Assembly: GCF_000226315.1 (NCBI RefSeq) | Contig: NC_016026.1 | Location: 1,426,001 to 1,490,000 of the forward strand | DNA length: 64,000 nt | Source: Micavibrio aeruginosavorus ARL-13 | GTDB taxonomy: Bacteria; Pseudomonadota; Alphaproteobacteria; Micavibrionales; Micavibrionaceae | Reading direction: 5' to 3' | Shown: in pieces, positions 9,827 to 19,591 of the stretch | Layout of the letters: every line of letters begins with the position of its first letter | Position numbering within the stretch: the first letter of the stretch is position 1 | Made by a program: the position numbers and the translations under genes | The notes under the pieces: model-generated | Database searches by the model: none | Told to the model about the DNA's origin: nothing | The model's input: only the letters and a program-made list of their open reading frames with translations

Positions 9827-10233
9827 GGCCGGAACGGTCTACCAACGAACAACAATCGTTCTGCCCCATCAAACACTTCCATCGCGTGGAACGATCCATC
9901 ATCGGCCCGGAATGTGGCCAACGCACCGCGCGATGATGACAAAGCGGCATCACCGCTGCTGTCCAGCATCACCAAGCCGCTCAACGATGGCTCAAAAACC
10001 GCATGGGGCGGAACAGACTCCGCCGCCACGTAATAATGCGGACCAAACCCCGGAACATTGACAATCCACCAGCGTGCGAACGGGCCAGCCTCCTGCGATG
10101 TCAGCGTATAGCTGGTCCAGCCACGATCAACGCCATCGAACCCCTTCATCATATAACTGTCGATACCGACAACGCTTGATGGCGGGCAGAAATCGTATGT
10201 TACGATGTCATTGATGGTGTAATGCGCGTCCAT
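9823..10233 (-). CDS. Hypothetical protein, possibly DUF4178-like
   Basis: A 136-residue soluble protein with a beta-rich pattern: GWTSYTLTS, ARWWIVNVPGFG and a C-terminal FRADDGSFHAMEVFDGAERL. The opening NDIVTYD followed by a GW(T/S)xYxL strand and a WW strand recalls DUF4178, but I could not test this. It lies 10 bases downstream of the pentapeptide-repeat gene on the same strand and is probably co-transcribed with it. The function is unknown. Confidence 0.65.
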   Translation of the reverse strand: MDAHYTINDIVTYDFCPPSSVVGIDSYMMKGFDGVDRGWTSYTLTSQEAGPFARWWIVNVPGFGPHYYVAAESVPPHAVFEPSLSGLVMLDSSGDAALSSSRGALATFRADDGSFHAMEVFDGAERLLFVGRPFRP

Positions 10234-10243
10234 CTGAAGGGGG

Positions 10244-11539
10244 TTAACCCATCAACTTCTTCAACGAATCCGGCAGATTGCCGTCGAAAATCGCGCCTTC
10301 GATCCGCACGCCTTCGACAATGGCGTTATCCAGCTTGGCACCCGTAAAATCGGCACCGGCCAGATCACAGCCCGTCAAATCGGCATAGGACAAATCGGCA
10401 CCCTGGAAGGACGATCCGGCAAAACGCGCGCCCGCGCAGTTGGCGTAACGCATGTTGGACCCGTCCAGAATGCACGGGCTGGATTTTTTTGAGCCGTCCG
10501 GGTTATCGAATACCAGCGCACGGAAATCGGAATTGCGCAAATCGGCATGGCCCAGTTTCACATTCCGCAAGGACGATCCACGGAAGTCACCACCGCGCAG
10601 GAAACAACTGCGGAAATCACAATCATCCAGCATAGCGCTTTGCAATTGAATATCGGTCAGATCCATACCGCAGAAGCGCGCGCGAATGGCCTTCACCGCC
10701 GTCAAACGTTCACCCGCCAGTGACAGCAGGATACGCAAATCGTAGCCGGACAGATCCAACTGCCGCCCCTGACGCCCCACGGTGGCAACCCAGTTACGGT
10801 GTTCCTTGATCAGTTTGGCCAACGGTTCATCCAGTGCGGAAATGGGCTTGCCCACGTTTTCATCCGTCACCGCGCCGGTTAAATCGGCACCACTGTTGGA
10901 AATTTCTTTAATCTCCACCCCAGTCAGGATGGTGGATTTCAGGTTCGCGCCCATCAATTGCGCGCCCTTAATTTCAGCTTCGGTCAGGTCTGCGCCTTCA
11001 AACCGCGCGCCACGCAAATCGGCCCCGGTCAAATCAACCTTCGCCATGATCGCGTCAGAGAAATCAGCATTCGACGCCAGCGTGCCGGATAATTTCGCCC
11101 CAGCCAGGTTGGCGCCGCGGAAGTTCACGTTCTGCCCCTGCCCGAAACTGCCATCCACCGACATACCGCCCGCACGCAAGTCAGCGTTATCGAGGTTGGC
11201 ACCGGCAAGGTTCGCGCTCTCAATCCGCGCGCCACGCAAATCCGCGCGCACGAACGTCGTCTTGTTCAAATTCGCATTGGTCAGGTCGCAGGCATAGAGC
11301 GAGGCCTCGCGGAAATTCGCCCCGGCCAGATCCATGCTGCTCATGATGCTGCCGCTGAAATCCGCCTGACGCAGATCGCGTTCACGCAAAGACAGGCCGG
11401 ACAAATCCATCCGTTTCAAAACCGCACGTCGCCCGCCCAGCCGCCCGGCCATAAAACGGCCATGCAACTCAACCGCTTCATCCAGTTGGGTCTGCGTCAT
11501 CTTTTGGAAGGCGGAGGCTGCTGTATCTGCTGTCATCAA
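10244..11539 (-). CDS. Pentapeptide-repeat protein
   Basis: A 431-residue protein with two blocks of tandem pentapeptides of the A(D/N)LxX type, at about residues 45-230 and 285-425 (for example LRGADLRGAR-like runs and SYADLTGCDL). Such repeats fold as a right-handed quadrilateral beta-helix. An intervening segment of about 50 residues (SALDEPLAKLIKEHRNWVAT) is not repetitive. No signal peptide is visible. Some pentapeptide proteins mimic DNA and protect gyrase; others have unknown roles, and nothing here decides. A short N-terminal helix (MTQTQLDEAVELHGRFM) precedes the repeats. Confidence 0.88.
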   Translation of the reverse strand: MMTADTAASAFQKMTQTQLDEAVELHGRFMAGRLGGRRAVLKRMDLSGLSLRERDLRQADFSGSIMSSMDLAGANFREASLYACDLTNANLNKTTFVRADLRGARIESANLAGANLDNADLRAGGMSVDGSFGQGQNVNFRGANLAGAKLSGTLASNADFSDAIMAKVDLTGADLRGARFEGADLTEAEIKGAQLMGANLKSTILTGVEIKEISNSGADLTGAVTDENVGKPISALDEPLAKLIKEHRNWVATVGRQGRQLDLSGYDLRILLSLAGERLTAVKAIRARFCGMDLTDIQLQSAMLDDCDFRSCFLRGGDFRGSSLRNVKLGHADLRNSDFRALVFDNPDGSKKSSPCILDGSNMRYANCAGARFAGSSFQGADLSYADLTGCDLAGADFTGAKLDNAIVEGVRIEGAIFDGNLPDSLKKLMG

Positions 11540-11728
11540 AGAACGCTTGGTTAAATACGGTGGTGTGAATCGGGTCGATGCCGGGAATCCCCGTCTATCT
11601 TGTATAGATCATATTCCTTTATTTTTCATTGCCGATCAGCCTTTTGCCAAAGGTTTTTATTTGCCAGAACAAGGACTTCACGTTTTCCCCACTCAAAACC
11701 CTTAATTTCTTGCTCTTGCATATTCATT

Positions 11729-12556
11729 ATGTTAAATAAGCGCATGCTGAAAAATATGCTCAAACAAAGTTTCAATCGGGCCAGTCGCGACAGCGGAAAA
11801 GCCTGTCTGATCAACTATGTCTGGATCAATAAATCCCCCGACAGCCAGTTTCGCCATGTTGAGTGCACGGTATCATTCAAGCATATTGATTGCGCCCATG
11901 ACGTCGCCCGGGATCACCCGGATGCCCGGATCAAAATCTGGGTGGATTACAAATTTCTGGATAAACGCTCGGTCGCCTGCCTGCATGAACATCATAAACG
12001 TTTCGCGCCACCCAATGTCGAATTGTGCGACCTGAACATCATTCCCCAATACGGGCGCGACCCCGATTTGTTCGGTCCGAATGCGAACAAAAACATTTGG
12101 GCCCGCGTTGATGTGGCGCGCCTGATCGTTCTGAAACACGTGTTGAAGAAAGAGCCGGAAACCTACGCCATCTATGCTGATTTTGATGTGCAAGACCCAA
12201 AATTAAACAAAGCAAAAGCATTGATGGACAAAAACGGTCTGGCCCTGGCCACAACTGGCGCGCATATCAATCTGGCGCACATGTTGGTGAATTTTCTGCC
12301 GGGAATTTTGGAGAATGGATATTTCGCCTTCAAAAAAGATCCCAACGGGCGAAGATTTTTGCACACGCTGCTCAGCCGAACATTTACGTGCGCCACACGG
12401 GATTCATCTGGCTATACCCCCTTTGTCACACTGGCCAGCCAGTGGGCGGCAAAGCATAACACGACCCCAAAGCAAATGGCCGTAAACCGGGTTCTGTTTT
12501 CCATGGGCCATAATATTCCGCACCAGCAGAAATATTTCGACTGGAAATGGAATTAA
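11729..12556 (+). CDS. Putative TcdA/TcdB-type glycosyltransferase (DXD sugar-transferase fold)
   Basis: A 275-residue protein. The open frame runs back to 11600 through A+T-rich, non-coding-looking sequence, so I place the start at the ATG at 11729 (MLNKRMLKN). Features of the Gly_transf_sug/toxin-type GT-A family are visible. They are a WIN strand near residue 31, IKIWVD near 66-71, an ARVDVARL helix near 128-135 and the metal-binding DXD as YADFDV near 152-157. No signal peptide is seen. Family members use nucleotide sugars to modify polysaccharides or, in toxins, host proteins; the substrate here is unknown. It stands alone between divergent and convergent neighbours, not in a polysaccharide cluster. 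Confidence 0.7.
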   Translation: MLNKRMLKNMLKQSFNRASRDSGKACLINYVWINKSPDSQFRHVECTVSFKHIDCAHDVARDHPDARIKIWVDYKFLDKRSVACLHEHHKRFAPPNVELCDLNIIPQYGRDPDLFGPNANKNIWARVDVARLIVLKHVLKKEPETYAIYADFDVQDPKLNKAKALMDKNGLALATTGAHINLAHMLVNFLPGILENGYFAFKKDPNGRRFLHTLLSRTFTCATRDSSGYTPFVTLASQWAAKHNTTPKQMAVNRVLFSMGHNIPHQQKYFDWKWN

Positions 12557-12557
12557 T

Positions 12558-13202
12558 CTAATCCCCTGCCGGGATCAGCCCATCTATCAATTCCAGCGCC
12601 CCCGGTGACGCCCAATCCGCAGGGCCCGTCAGCTTGTACAGCATCCGCCCATCCACCCCGATGATAAAGGTCGTTGGCAAGGCCAGGCCGATATAATGCC
12701 CCCACCCGGTTTGATCATCGGGGTTCAGGACATAATGTGGACCATCTTTCAGAAATCCGGATTTTTCCAGAAGCTGTCGGATTTTATCCGCCTTCGGGTC
12801 CACATCGGTGGACAGGGTGATCAGGGTAAAACGATCGCCCGAACCATCCCCCTGCCGCAATTCCTGTAACGCCCGCAGGGTTGGCAGTTCGGTCACGCAT
12901 GGCGCGCACCATGTCGCCCAGAAATTGACCAGCAAAACCTTCCCCTTGAAATCCGCCGGGAAAGACGCAGATTTTCCATCAAACACCCCTAAAAGATCCG
13001 CCGGCGCGGGTCCGCGCGGGGCTTCGGTGTCATAGGTATGCACAGCCGCAAATTGGGCGAGGAAATCCGCCTTTGTTTGCGGTGCGGCTGTTGCCTTTGT
13101 GGCCGCGTTAGCGCTTAATAGTGGGCACAGAGTCACCAGTGCCAAAACCAACAAAAACAACCCGTTAAGGGATGTTGACCGGCACAGATTATAATATGTC
13201 AT
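12558..13202 (-). CDS. TlpA/ResA-like thiol-disulfide oxidoreductase
   Basis: A periplasmic thioredoxin-fold protein of 214 residues. The frame extends to 13331, but the ATG at 13200-13202 starts a typical signal peptide or anchor (LNGLFLLVLALVTLCPLL) ending near SANA. The active site is WCAPC in VNFWATWCAPCVTELP. The TlpA-type cis-Pro segment LALPTTFIIGVDGRM follows. Such proteins reduce disulfides on apo-cytochrome c or cytochrome oxidase copper proteins. It is divergent from the lptM-like/lysA operon with only 31 bases between starts, as often seen in Rhodospirillales relatives. Confidence 0.88.
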   Translation of the reverse strand: MTYYNLCRSTSLNGLFLLVLALVTLCPLLSANAATKATAAPQTKADFLAQFAAVHTYDTEAPRGPAPADLLGVFDGKSASFPADFKGKVLLVNFWATWCAPCVTELPTLRALQELRQGDGSGDRFTLITLSTDVDPKADKIRQLLEKSGFLKDGPHYVLNPDDQTGWGHYIGLALPTTFIIGVDGRMLYKLTGPADWASPGALELIDGLIPAGD

Positions 13203-13233
13203 AACCCTATTCAGCCTTGTGGGATGTTTGAAG

Positions 13234-13464
13234 ATGAACCGACTGTCTGCTTTTACCCTGTGTCTTCTGGCTCTGTCCATGCCTCTGGTGGCATGCGGTG
13301 TAAAACCCGGCCATGTGGATGCCCCGGCCACAGCCCAAAGCCCCGATACATTCCCGCAAACCTACCCGGCCACGGCAACCGACCCGGAGCCGACATACCG
13401 CAAACGCGCCCCGGCCCCAAAACCGGCCAACGCGGATCAAGCCGGTAGTGGATTGCAATTCTGA
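13234..13464 (+). CDS. Small lipoprotein, LptM-like
   Basis: A 76-residue lipoprotein. The ATG at 13234 starts a signal peptide with lipobox LVAC, predicting Cys at about residue 20 as the lipidated residue. The mature part is Pro/Ala-rich (PKPANADQAGSG near the end). A short lipoprotein directly upstream of lysA resembles LptM, which assists disulfide maturation of LptD. Its stop overlaps the lysA start (TGATG). The family assignment rests on size, lipobox and location only. Confidence 0.78.
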   Translation: MNRLSAFTLCLLALSMPLVACGVKPGHVDAPATAQSPDTFPQTYPATATDPEPTYRKRAPAPKPANADQAGSGLQF

Positions 13465-14759
13465 TGTTCACCACCGGACCTGATGGCAGGTTGATGGCCG
13501 ATCATGTCGCCGTGACCGATCTGGTCCGGGACCATGGATCACCGCTGTACGTGTATAGCGCATCACGCATGCGCGATAATGTGAACGCGTTGAAAGACGC
13601 GTGCGAATCCGCCCTGCCCGCTGATCGCCAGCCTTTGATCGCCTTTGCAACCAAGGCCAATTCCAATCTGGCCGTGTTGAATTTATTCGCGCAAATGGGA
13701 TTGGGGGCCGATGTGGTCAGTGGCGGCGAATTGCACCGCGCCATCCGCGCGGGCATTGATCCGGGCAAGATCGTGTTTTCCGGTGTTGGCAAAAATGACG
13801 ATGAAATTGCCGCCGCACTGGACCACGGCATTTTGCAAATCAATGTGGAGTCCGAACCGGAACTAAACCGCATTGCCGACATTGCCCGACGCAAAAACAA
13901 ACGCGCACGCGTGGCCTTCCGCCTGAACCCCGATGTGGATGCGGGCACGCATGAAAAAATCACCACTGGGCGCGATGATAATAAATTCGGCCTGCCCGCC
14001 GCACGCGTGGCCGCATTATACCAACAATCCCAATCCGATATGTTCCTGGACCCCGTGGGGATCAGCCTGCATATCGGGTCGCAACTCACATCGCTGGACC
14101 CTTATGCCGAAGCGTTCCAGAAATTGTCCGATTTCGTTTATGAATTGCGCAACAACGGCATGGATGTCCGCCGCACCGATCTGGGTGGTGGTTTGGGCAT
14201 TGTGTATGAGGACGAAGACGCACCGTGTCTGAATTCATACGCCGCACTGATCCGCGATCTGGTTCTGCCGCTGAATACCGAAATCATTCTGGAACCGGGG
14301 CGTTTGCTGGTCGGCAAGGCCGGTCTTCTGGCCAGCCGCGTTTTGTACGTAAAGGAAACGGATACGCACCGTTATCTGGTTCTGGATGCCGGGATGAATG
14401 ATTTGATGCGCCCGGCTTTGTATGACGCGTTCCACGCCATTCGTCCGGCTGGCCCGCAGCGCGAAGGGGACTATATGACTTACGATGTGGTCGGCCCCGT
14501 TTGTGAAACCAGCGACACCTTCGCCCGCGCCCGGTCCCTGCCCCCGTTGCACCATAACGACGTGGTGGCGATCATGGATACGGGGGCGTATGGCGCATCG
14601 ATGGGATCGACCTATAACACACGCCCGCGCGCGGCGGAAATTCTGGTCGATGGATCGAATGTCGCCGTGATCCGCGCCCGCGAAACACTGGATTCCATGT
14701 TGGCCGCCGAACACATTCCGACATGGCCAGCCAGTAAACCGGATAAAACAGGGACATGA
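13464..14759 (+). CDS. lysA: Diaminopimelate decarboxylase
   Basis: LysA is the PLP enzyme that decarboxylates meso-diaminopimelate to L-lysine. At 431 residues it is full length. The PLP lysine is in FATKANSN near residue 69. The glycine-rich phosphate loop is seen in DLGGGLGI, and the substrate-binding segment LEPGRLLVGKAG and the PVCETSDTFA motif with the catalytic Cys are present. The start overlaps the upstream lipoprotein stop, and the stop overlaps the next gene (ATGA), so the three form an operon. Confidence 0.98.
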   Translation: MFTTGPDGRLMADHVAVTDLVRDHGSPLYVYSASRMRDNVNALKDACESALPADRQPLIAFATKANSNLAVLNLFAQMGLGADVVSGGELHRAIRAGIDPGKIVFSGVGKNDDEIAAALDHGILQINVESEPELNRIADIARRKNKRARVAFRLNPDVDAGTHEKITTGRDDNKFGLPAARVAALYQQSQSDMFLDPVGISLHIGSQLTSLDPYAEAFQKLSDFVYELRNNGMDVRRTDLGGGLGIVYEDEDAPCLNSYAALIRDLVLPLNTEIILEPGRLLVGKAGLLASRVLYVKETDTHRYLVLDAGMNDLMRPALYDAFHAIRPAGPQREGDYMTYDVVGPVCETSDTFARARSLPPLHHNDVVAIMDTGAYGASMGSTYNTRPRAAEILVDGSNVAVIRARETLDSMLAAEHIPTWPASKPDKTGT

Positions 14760-17230
14760 CCCACACACCGCGCCATGATGACCCGCAGGACAAACACCGC
14801 CGCCCGATAAAATTATCGGCGCGTCTGGGTTTTCTGCGCGCCATTGCGGCGTGGGTGATCGCGGCGGAACGCGGCACGGCGTCCATCTGGCGCATCGTTG
14901 TCTGGGCCATGGCGTTTGCCGGTTTGTGGATGTTACAAATTCCGCAAATGTTCGGCATGGCGGGTTCCATCATCGCGCTGATCATTTTCGTGGTGGGGCT
15001 TGTCTACATTCCGTGGCGGTATAGTCCGCGCTTCCAAATGCCGCGCCCGGTCGATATTGACCGCCGACTGGAAATTGACAGCGGCCTGTCCCACCGTCCG
15101 TTAAGCCAATCGCATGACCGTCTGGCCAACCCGCAGAAGGATGATACGCGCCGCCTGTGGGATGTTGCGCGCGACCAGCAGCAAAAATTACTGGCCCGCC
15201 TGCGCACACCCCGCCCGCGCCCGGTTCTGGCCCCGGCCGATCCGATGGCGTTGCGCATTCTGGCCGCGTTGGTGGTGATTTGCGGGCTGGCCATTGCGGG
15301 CCCGTCATGGACGGCGCGCGTGCACGATGGATTGGTGCCGTTTTCATGGCCCAAAGCCGTTGAAAAGGCTGACGCCATCACCGTGTGGATTACGCCTCCG
15401 GTTTACACGGGCGTGCCGGAAATGGTGTTCAGCGAAAAGACGCAGTTTGATCCCGCAAAACCGATTGCCATACCCATGGGCAGTGACATCAAAGTGCGCG
15501 TTCGCAGCCATTGGGGCGATATGGCCGCACCGGTTCTGGCCGCCGATGGGCAAAGCTTTGCCATGGACAATCTGGGTGATGGGAATTACGGACTGGTCCG
15601 CCCCTTGCCACAGGCCAGCCATTTCCGCATCCGCCAGCTGGTGTTCAACCGCATGGAATGGATGGCCACGATTATTCCCGACACACCGCCGACGATTGCC
15701 GTTGCGGGCGAACCGGATATTGGCCCGCATGCCGACGTCAAAATTCCCGTCAAAGTGCGCGACGATTATGGTGTTGAAACACTGGACATGACGGTCACAT
15801 TGGCGGCAGATGCGGAATCTATACCGCTGGGGGCTGATTATACCGCGACACAAACCATCATGTCGCCACCAGGACAGGATTACGAAACCGCACCCTCCTT
15901 TGATCTGGCCTGGCACCCGTGGGCGGGATTGCCGGTGCAGATCAGTATGACCGCCACCGACCATCGCGGGCAAACGGCCAGCCTGAACGACCCTGTCACA
16001 ATGACATTGCCGGAACGTGCATTCCGCCATCCGCTGGCGCGGCAATTGGTGACAATGCGCAAGCGCCTGATCCGCACGCCGGATGAAGCGGCGTCGAACG
16101 TGGCCTATGACCTTGAAACCATCGTTATGTCACCATCAACCTATCAAGGCGATCCGGTTATTTTTCTGGCTTTGCGCTCTGCCGCGGTCCGGTTGCTCAC
16201 CTATCCGGGCAACAGGGATGAAATGGCCGCTGTTGTTGCCTTGCTCTGGGATGTGGCCCTGCGTGTCGAAGATGGCAACATGACCATGGCGTATCGCAGT
16301 TTGAAGGATGCGCAGCAAGCCCTGCAAAACGCCCTGCGCGATCCCACCACAACGCCGGAGCAACTGGCACAACTGGTCGAAGAATTGCGTCAGGCCATGG
16401 CTGAGTATATGCAAGAAATGATGCGCGAAATGCAAAAGAACATGGCCGAAAGCGGCAGTGAGCAATTGATGACCGCCGAAGCGCTGGAACAGGCGATGAA
16501 CACCATGGATTTGTCGGCCTATATCGACCAGATGATGGCGCGGGCCATGTCCGGCGACCGTAACGCCGCCCAGCAGATGTTGAATGACTTGCAAAAAATG
16601 ATGGAATCCATGGACCCATCCGCCGACATGCAATTGCCGGAGGATGTGAAGAAGATGATGGAGTCCCTTGGCGGTTTGCAGGAAATTATCGAACAGCAGG
16701 AAAAATTGCTCGCCGAGACCAAGGACGCCAAAACCACTGAATCCGAAACAGTAGAAGAAAAAGAACGGCAGGAAACCATTCGCCAAGACATGGGCGAGCT
16801 AATGATGAAAATGGATGAAGCGTTGGGCCAGATCCCCGAGAAAATCGGTGAGGCCGAACAATTCATGCGCAAATCCGGCGAAGAGCTGGCCGCCAATAAT
16901 CCCGGCGGGTCCATCCCGCATCAGGAAGATGCGCTGGACCGCCTGCGAAACCAGCAAAAGCAAATGTCGGAAAAACTGCAGCAACGATTGCAGCAAATGA
17001 CCATGCTGTCTTTTGGCGGCGGTGGCATGCGCACCGATCCGCTGGGCCGCCCGATTGAGGACGGCGAAGGCGGGCAAAATCCGTGGAGCAAATCAAAGGT
17101 CGAAGTGCCGGATGAAGCCGAACGCCGCCGCATCTATGACATCATGCAGGAACTGCGCAAAAAATCCGGCGAGCTGACGCGGCCGGATTATGAGCTGGAT
17201 TATTTCCATCGCCTGATGCGGCAGTTTTAA
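14756..17230 (+). CDS. TIGR02302-family (DUF4175) large membrane-anchored protein
   Basis: An 824-residue protein found next to lysA in many alphaproteobacteria. Two hydrophobic segments near residues 40-57 and 64-82 anchor the N-terminus, and a third lies near 165-183. A large beta-rich region follows (about 200-420). The C-terminal half is strongly helical and Met/Gln/Glu-rich, with coiled-coil character (about 520-760, for example MQEMMREMQKNMAESGSEQL). The function is not established. Position and topology suggest an envelope role. It is translationally coupled to lysA by an ATGA overlap. Confidence 0.88.
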   Translation: MTHTPRHDDPQDKHRRPIKLSARLGFLRAIAAWVIAAERGTASIWRIVVWAMAFAGLWMLQIPQMFGMAGSIIALIIFVVGLVYIPWRYSPRFQMPRPVDIDRRLEIDSGLSHRPLSQSHDRLANPQKDDTRRLWDVARDQQQKLLARLRTPRPRPVLAPADPMALRILAALVVICGLAIAGPSWTARVHDGLVPFSWPKAVEKADAITVWITPPVYTGVPEMVFSEKTQFDPAKPIAIPMGSDIKVRVRSHWGDMAAPVLAADGQSFAMDNLGDGNYGLVRPLPQASHFRIRQLVFNRMEWMATIIPDTPPTIAVAGEPDIGPHADVKIPVKVRDDYGVETLDMTVTLAADAESIPLGADYTATQTIMSPPGQDYETAPSFDLAWHPWAGLPVQISMTATDHRGQTASLNDPVTMTLPERAFRHPLARQLVTMRKRLIRTPDEAASNVAYDLETIVMSPSTYQGDPVIFLALRSAAVRLLTYPGNRDEMAAVVALLWDVALRVEDGNMTMAYRSLKDAQQALQNALRDPTTTPEQLAQLVEELRQAMAEYMQEMMREMQKNMAESGSEQLMTAEALEQAMNTMDLSAYIDQMMARAMSGDRNAAQQMLNDLQKMMESMDPSADMQLPEDVKKMMESLGGLQEIIEQQEKLLAETKDAKTTESETVEEKERQETIRQDMGELMMKMDEALGQIPEKIGEAEQFMRKSGEELAANNPGGSIPHQEDALDRLRNQQKQMSEKLQQRLQQMTMLSFGGGGMRTDPLGRPIEDGEGGQNPWSKSKVEVPDEAERRRIYDIMQELRKKSGELTRPDYELDYFHRLMRQF

Positions 17231-17236
17231 GGGCGC

Positions 17237-17998
17237 TTATTTCCCGGCCAGTGTGAACTGCACGTTCACTTCCTTGGCTTCCATCGGAATGTCCGGATAG
17301 GTCGTATCAAACGCCAGCGTTTCTTCCGGCCCAATAACCTCGGACGGCGGTTCAATCACCCAGTCACGCAACGTTTCCTCGCCCGACACGCGCAAAGACA
17401 CGCGAATGGGGGCCAGGCTTTGTTGCTGGGCGCGCAGATTGATGATCTGACCCGTCACACTCAAAACCTCAACACCCTGATCGTTATATTGGGTTTTGGC
17501 CTCAACCTGGTCAAAAATGACGCCCGCCATTGGCGGCAGAACGGTCACACCGGCCATTTCATACACGACTTTGGACGGTGGGAATTGTTCCATCACCGCG
17601 TCACGGAATGTATAAATGCCGCCCATGATAAAAAGGAACACGGCCGCTGCGGCCACGTATCCGCCCAGCCGGCCGCGCAATTCATAAACATCGTTCCCAA
17701 TATGGGCTGGAACGGACGATCCCTCCGGGATGGGGCGCACACCTTCGGGGATCGGCTCGCCCACCGAGCCATCATCCACAGCGGATGCAGTTGCAATATC
17801 CTCCATCGCACCCGCAAAGGTGTCGATGGCATTGCCATCATCCACACCGGCATCATCCCCCCCGACCAATTCCGTTTCGGGGAAGTTTTCATGCCATGTA
17901 TGGCCACAATTACCACACCGCACCTTCCGGCCGTTAGGGGCCAGAGAGTGGACAGGAACCAGATAGCGGGCGTGGCACTCTTCGCACGTCAAAATCAT
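17237..17998 (-). CDS. MJ0042-type zinc-ribbon, DUF3426-like membrane protein
   Basis: A 253-residue protein. The N-terminus is an MJ0042 zinc ribbon with Cys5, Cys8, Cys28 and Cys31 (LTCEECHARY and RCGNCGHTWHE). A single membrane segment lies near residues 132-152 (VAAAAVFLFIMGGIYTF). The C-terminal extracytoplasmic part has the beta-sandwich look of DUF3426 (VLSVTGQIINLRAQQQSLAP). In alphaproteobacteria this gene commonly lies beside ftsE, as here. It converges on the TIGR02302 gene with a six-base gap. The function is unknown. Confidence 0.88.
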   Translation of the reverse strand: MILTCEECHARYLVPVHSLAPNGRKVRCGNCGHTWHENFPETELVGGDDAGVDDGNAIDTFAGAMEDIATASAVDDGSVGEPIPEGVRPIPEGSSVPAHIGNDVYELRGRLGGYVAAAAVFLFIMGGIYTFRDAVMEQFPPSKVVYEMAGVTVLPPMAGVIFDQVEAKTQYNDQGVEVLSVTGQIINLRAQQQSLAPIRVSLRVSGEETLRDWVIEPPSEVIGPEETLAFDTTYPDIPMEAKEVNVQFTLAGK

Positions 17999-18108
17999 GG
18001 GAAGCAGTCCAAAAAGGAGGGATATTTCACTTCACAAACTCGATTCAGTATATAGAGTCTGCATGTGTTCCGTAAAGCTCCGTTTCACACCACAAAGGGA
18101 TTTTCCAG

Positions 18109-18858
18109 ATGATCGCCCGCTTTGCCACCCTGCTCGCCGCCCTTATCCTGCTATCCAGCGCGGGCGCCCAGGCACAGGATGCGGCCTGCGCCGGGTCGGA
18201 TACGGCGTGCATTCTGAGCGTATTGGATAAAACCGCCGACACCATCACGGACAAAAAATGGCGGGATCAGACATTACGCGAAGTCGCCAAGCTTTACGCC
18301 GCCAAGGGCAACACGGATCAAGCCATCGCCATGATTGGCAAGATTGAAAACCCCGATACACGCGCACTGACCATTCGCGGGATTGGTATGGCCGTAGCGC
18401 GTCTGAACTGGACCGCGGATAAATACGGCCCGGTCTTCACCAGCCTGCAGACCGAAGCAGCCAAGATTGACCATGCGGCATCACACGCGATTGCACTCAC
18501 ATACATTGCCATGTCCCAAGCCTATGCCGGGGATGATGCGGGCGCGACCGCGACCGCCAAATCCATGACCAATGCCGCCTTGCGTAACAAAGCCTTTGCA
18601 GAAAATGCGGAAATTCAGGCCGCGCGCGGTGATGTGGACACGGCCCTGGCCAGCCTAGCCGCCGTGGAAGATGCTCAATACCGTGACAAACAAGCGCAAA
18701 TCGTCGCCAAAATTCTGACCGATTCCGGGGCCTATGATAAAGCCATTCGGATCGCCAACAGCATTGCGACCCCGTATGCGCAGGCGCAGGCGATGTTGTA
18801 TATCGCCGCCAAGCAAATCACGCCCCATGAATCTGATCTGGGGCAAAAAGACGAGTAA
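18109..18858 (+). CDS. Exported alpha-helical repeat (TPR-like) protein
   Basis: A 249-residue protein with a clear signal peptide (MIARFATLLAALILLSSAGA then QAQD). The mature part consists of helical hairpins with TPR/SEL-like spacing, for example VAKLYAAKGNTDQAIAMIGK and AQGDVDTALA-type motifs. This suggests a protein-interaction scaffold in the periplasm. It precedes ftsE by 19 bases on the same strand and may be co-transcribed with the division operon. No enzymatic residues are apparent. Confidence 0.72.
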   Translation: MIARFATLLAALILLSSAGAQAQDAACAGSDTACILSVLDKTADTITDKKWRDQTLREVAKLYAAKGNTDQAIAMIGKIENPDTRALTIRGIGMAVARLNWTADKYGPVFTSLQTEAAKIDHAASHAIALTYIAMSQAYAGDDAGATATAKSMTNAALRNKAFAENAEIQAARGDVDTALASLAAVEDAQYRDKQAQIVAKILTDSGAYDKAIRIANSIATPYAQAQAMLYIAAKQITPHESDLGQKDE

Positions 18859-18877
18859 AGAAGGACGTGCGTAAACT

Positions 18878-19591
18878 ATGATCCGTTTTGAACATGTCGG
18901 GTTGCGATATGGCATAGGGCCGGAGGTGCTGAGCGATATTACGTTCGCGCTGGAGCCCGGCTCATTCCACTTTCTAAGCGGCCCCAGCGGTTCGGGTAAA
19001 ACCTCGCTGATGAACCTGCTTTATCTTGGCCGCCGCCCGACGCGCGGCCTGATCAACATGTTCGGCCAGAATATCGGCAGCCTGTCGCGCCAGCAGACCA
19101 GCCCCCTGCGCCAACGCATCGGCGTGGTGTTTCAGGATTTCCGCTTGCTGAACCACATGTCGGCGTTTGATAACGTCGCTCTACCCCTGCGCATCATGGG
19201 ACAGCCGGAAAAAGAAATTCGCAATAATGTTGAGGAATTGCTGCATTGGGTTGGCCTTGGCGACCAATTGCGCACCTTGCCCAACACCATGTCGGGCGGG
19301 CAACAACAACGTGTGGCCATTGCCCGGGCCGTGATTACCCGCCCGCGCCTGTTGCTGGCCGACGAACCGACCGGGAACCTGGATGATGAAATCGGCTACC
19401 GCCTGATGAATTTGTTTGAACAACTCAACCGCATGGGCACCACCATCGTCATCGCCACCCACAACCAGCAAATGATGGACCAGTTCGGTCATAACCGTAT
19501 GATCCTTGATCGTGGATCACTGCGCATTGAACCGGGCACGCGCGCACCGCAACACTGGCCCTCTGCCGATGCCATGGGGAGTGCCGTATAA
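18878..19591 (+). CDS. ftsE: Cell division ATP-binding protein FtsE
   Basis: FtsE is the ABC ATPase that, with FtsX, activates septal peptidoglycan hydrolysis at the divisome. The 237-residue protein shows Walker A (GPSGSGKTS, residues 35-43), the Q-loop in VVFQDFRLL, the ABC signature [14 protein letters not shown] and Walker B with [12 protein letters not shown]. The stop overlaps the ftsX start by one base (TAATG). Confidence 0.96.
   Translation: MIRFEHVGLRYGIGPEVLSDITFALEPGSFHFLSGPSGSGKTSLMNLLYLGRRPTRGLINMFGQNIGSLSRQQTSPLRQRIGVVFQDFRLLNHMSAFDNVALPLRIMGQPEKEIRNNVEELLHWVGLGDQLRTLPNTMSGGQQQRVAIARAVITRPRLLLADEPTGNLDDEIGYRLMNLFEQLNRMGTTIVIATHNQQMMDQFGHNRMILDRGSLRIEPGTRAPQHWPSADAMGSAV

Noticed and set aside
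11600-11728. N-terminal extension of the glycosyltransferase-like gene
   Set aside because: The 43 extra residues are Cys/Phe/Arg-rich, from A+T-rich sequence lacking a ribosome binding site; the ATG at 11729 gives a sensible start.
13203-13331. N-terminal extension of the TlpA-like protein
   Set aside because: It would overlap the divergent lipoprotein gene and bury a good signal peptide that begins at 13202.
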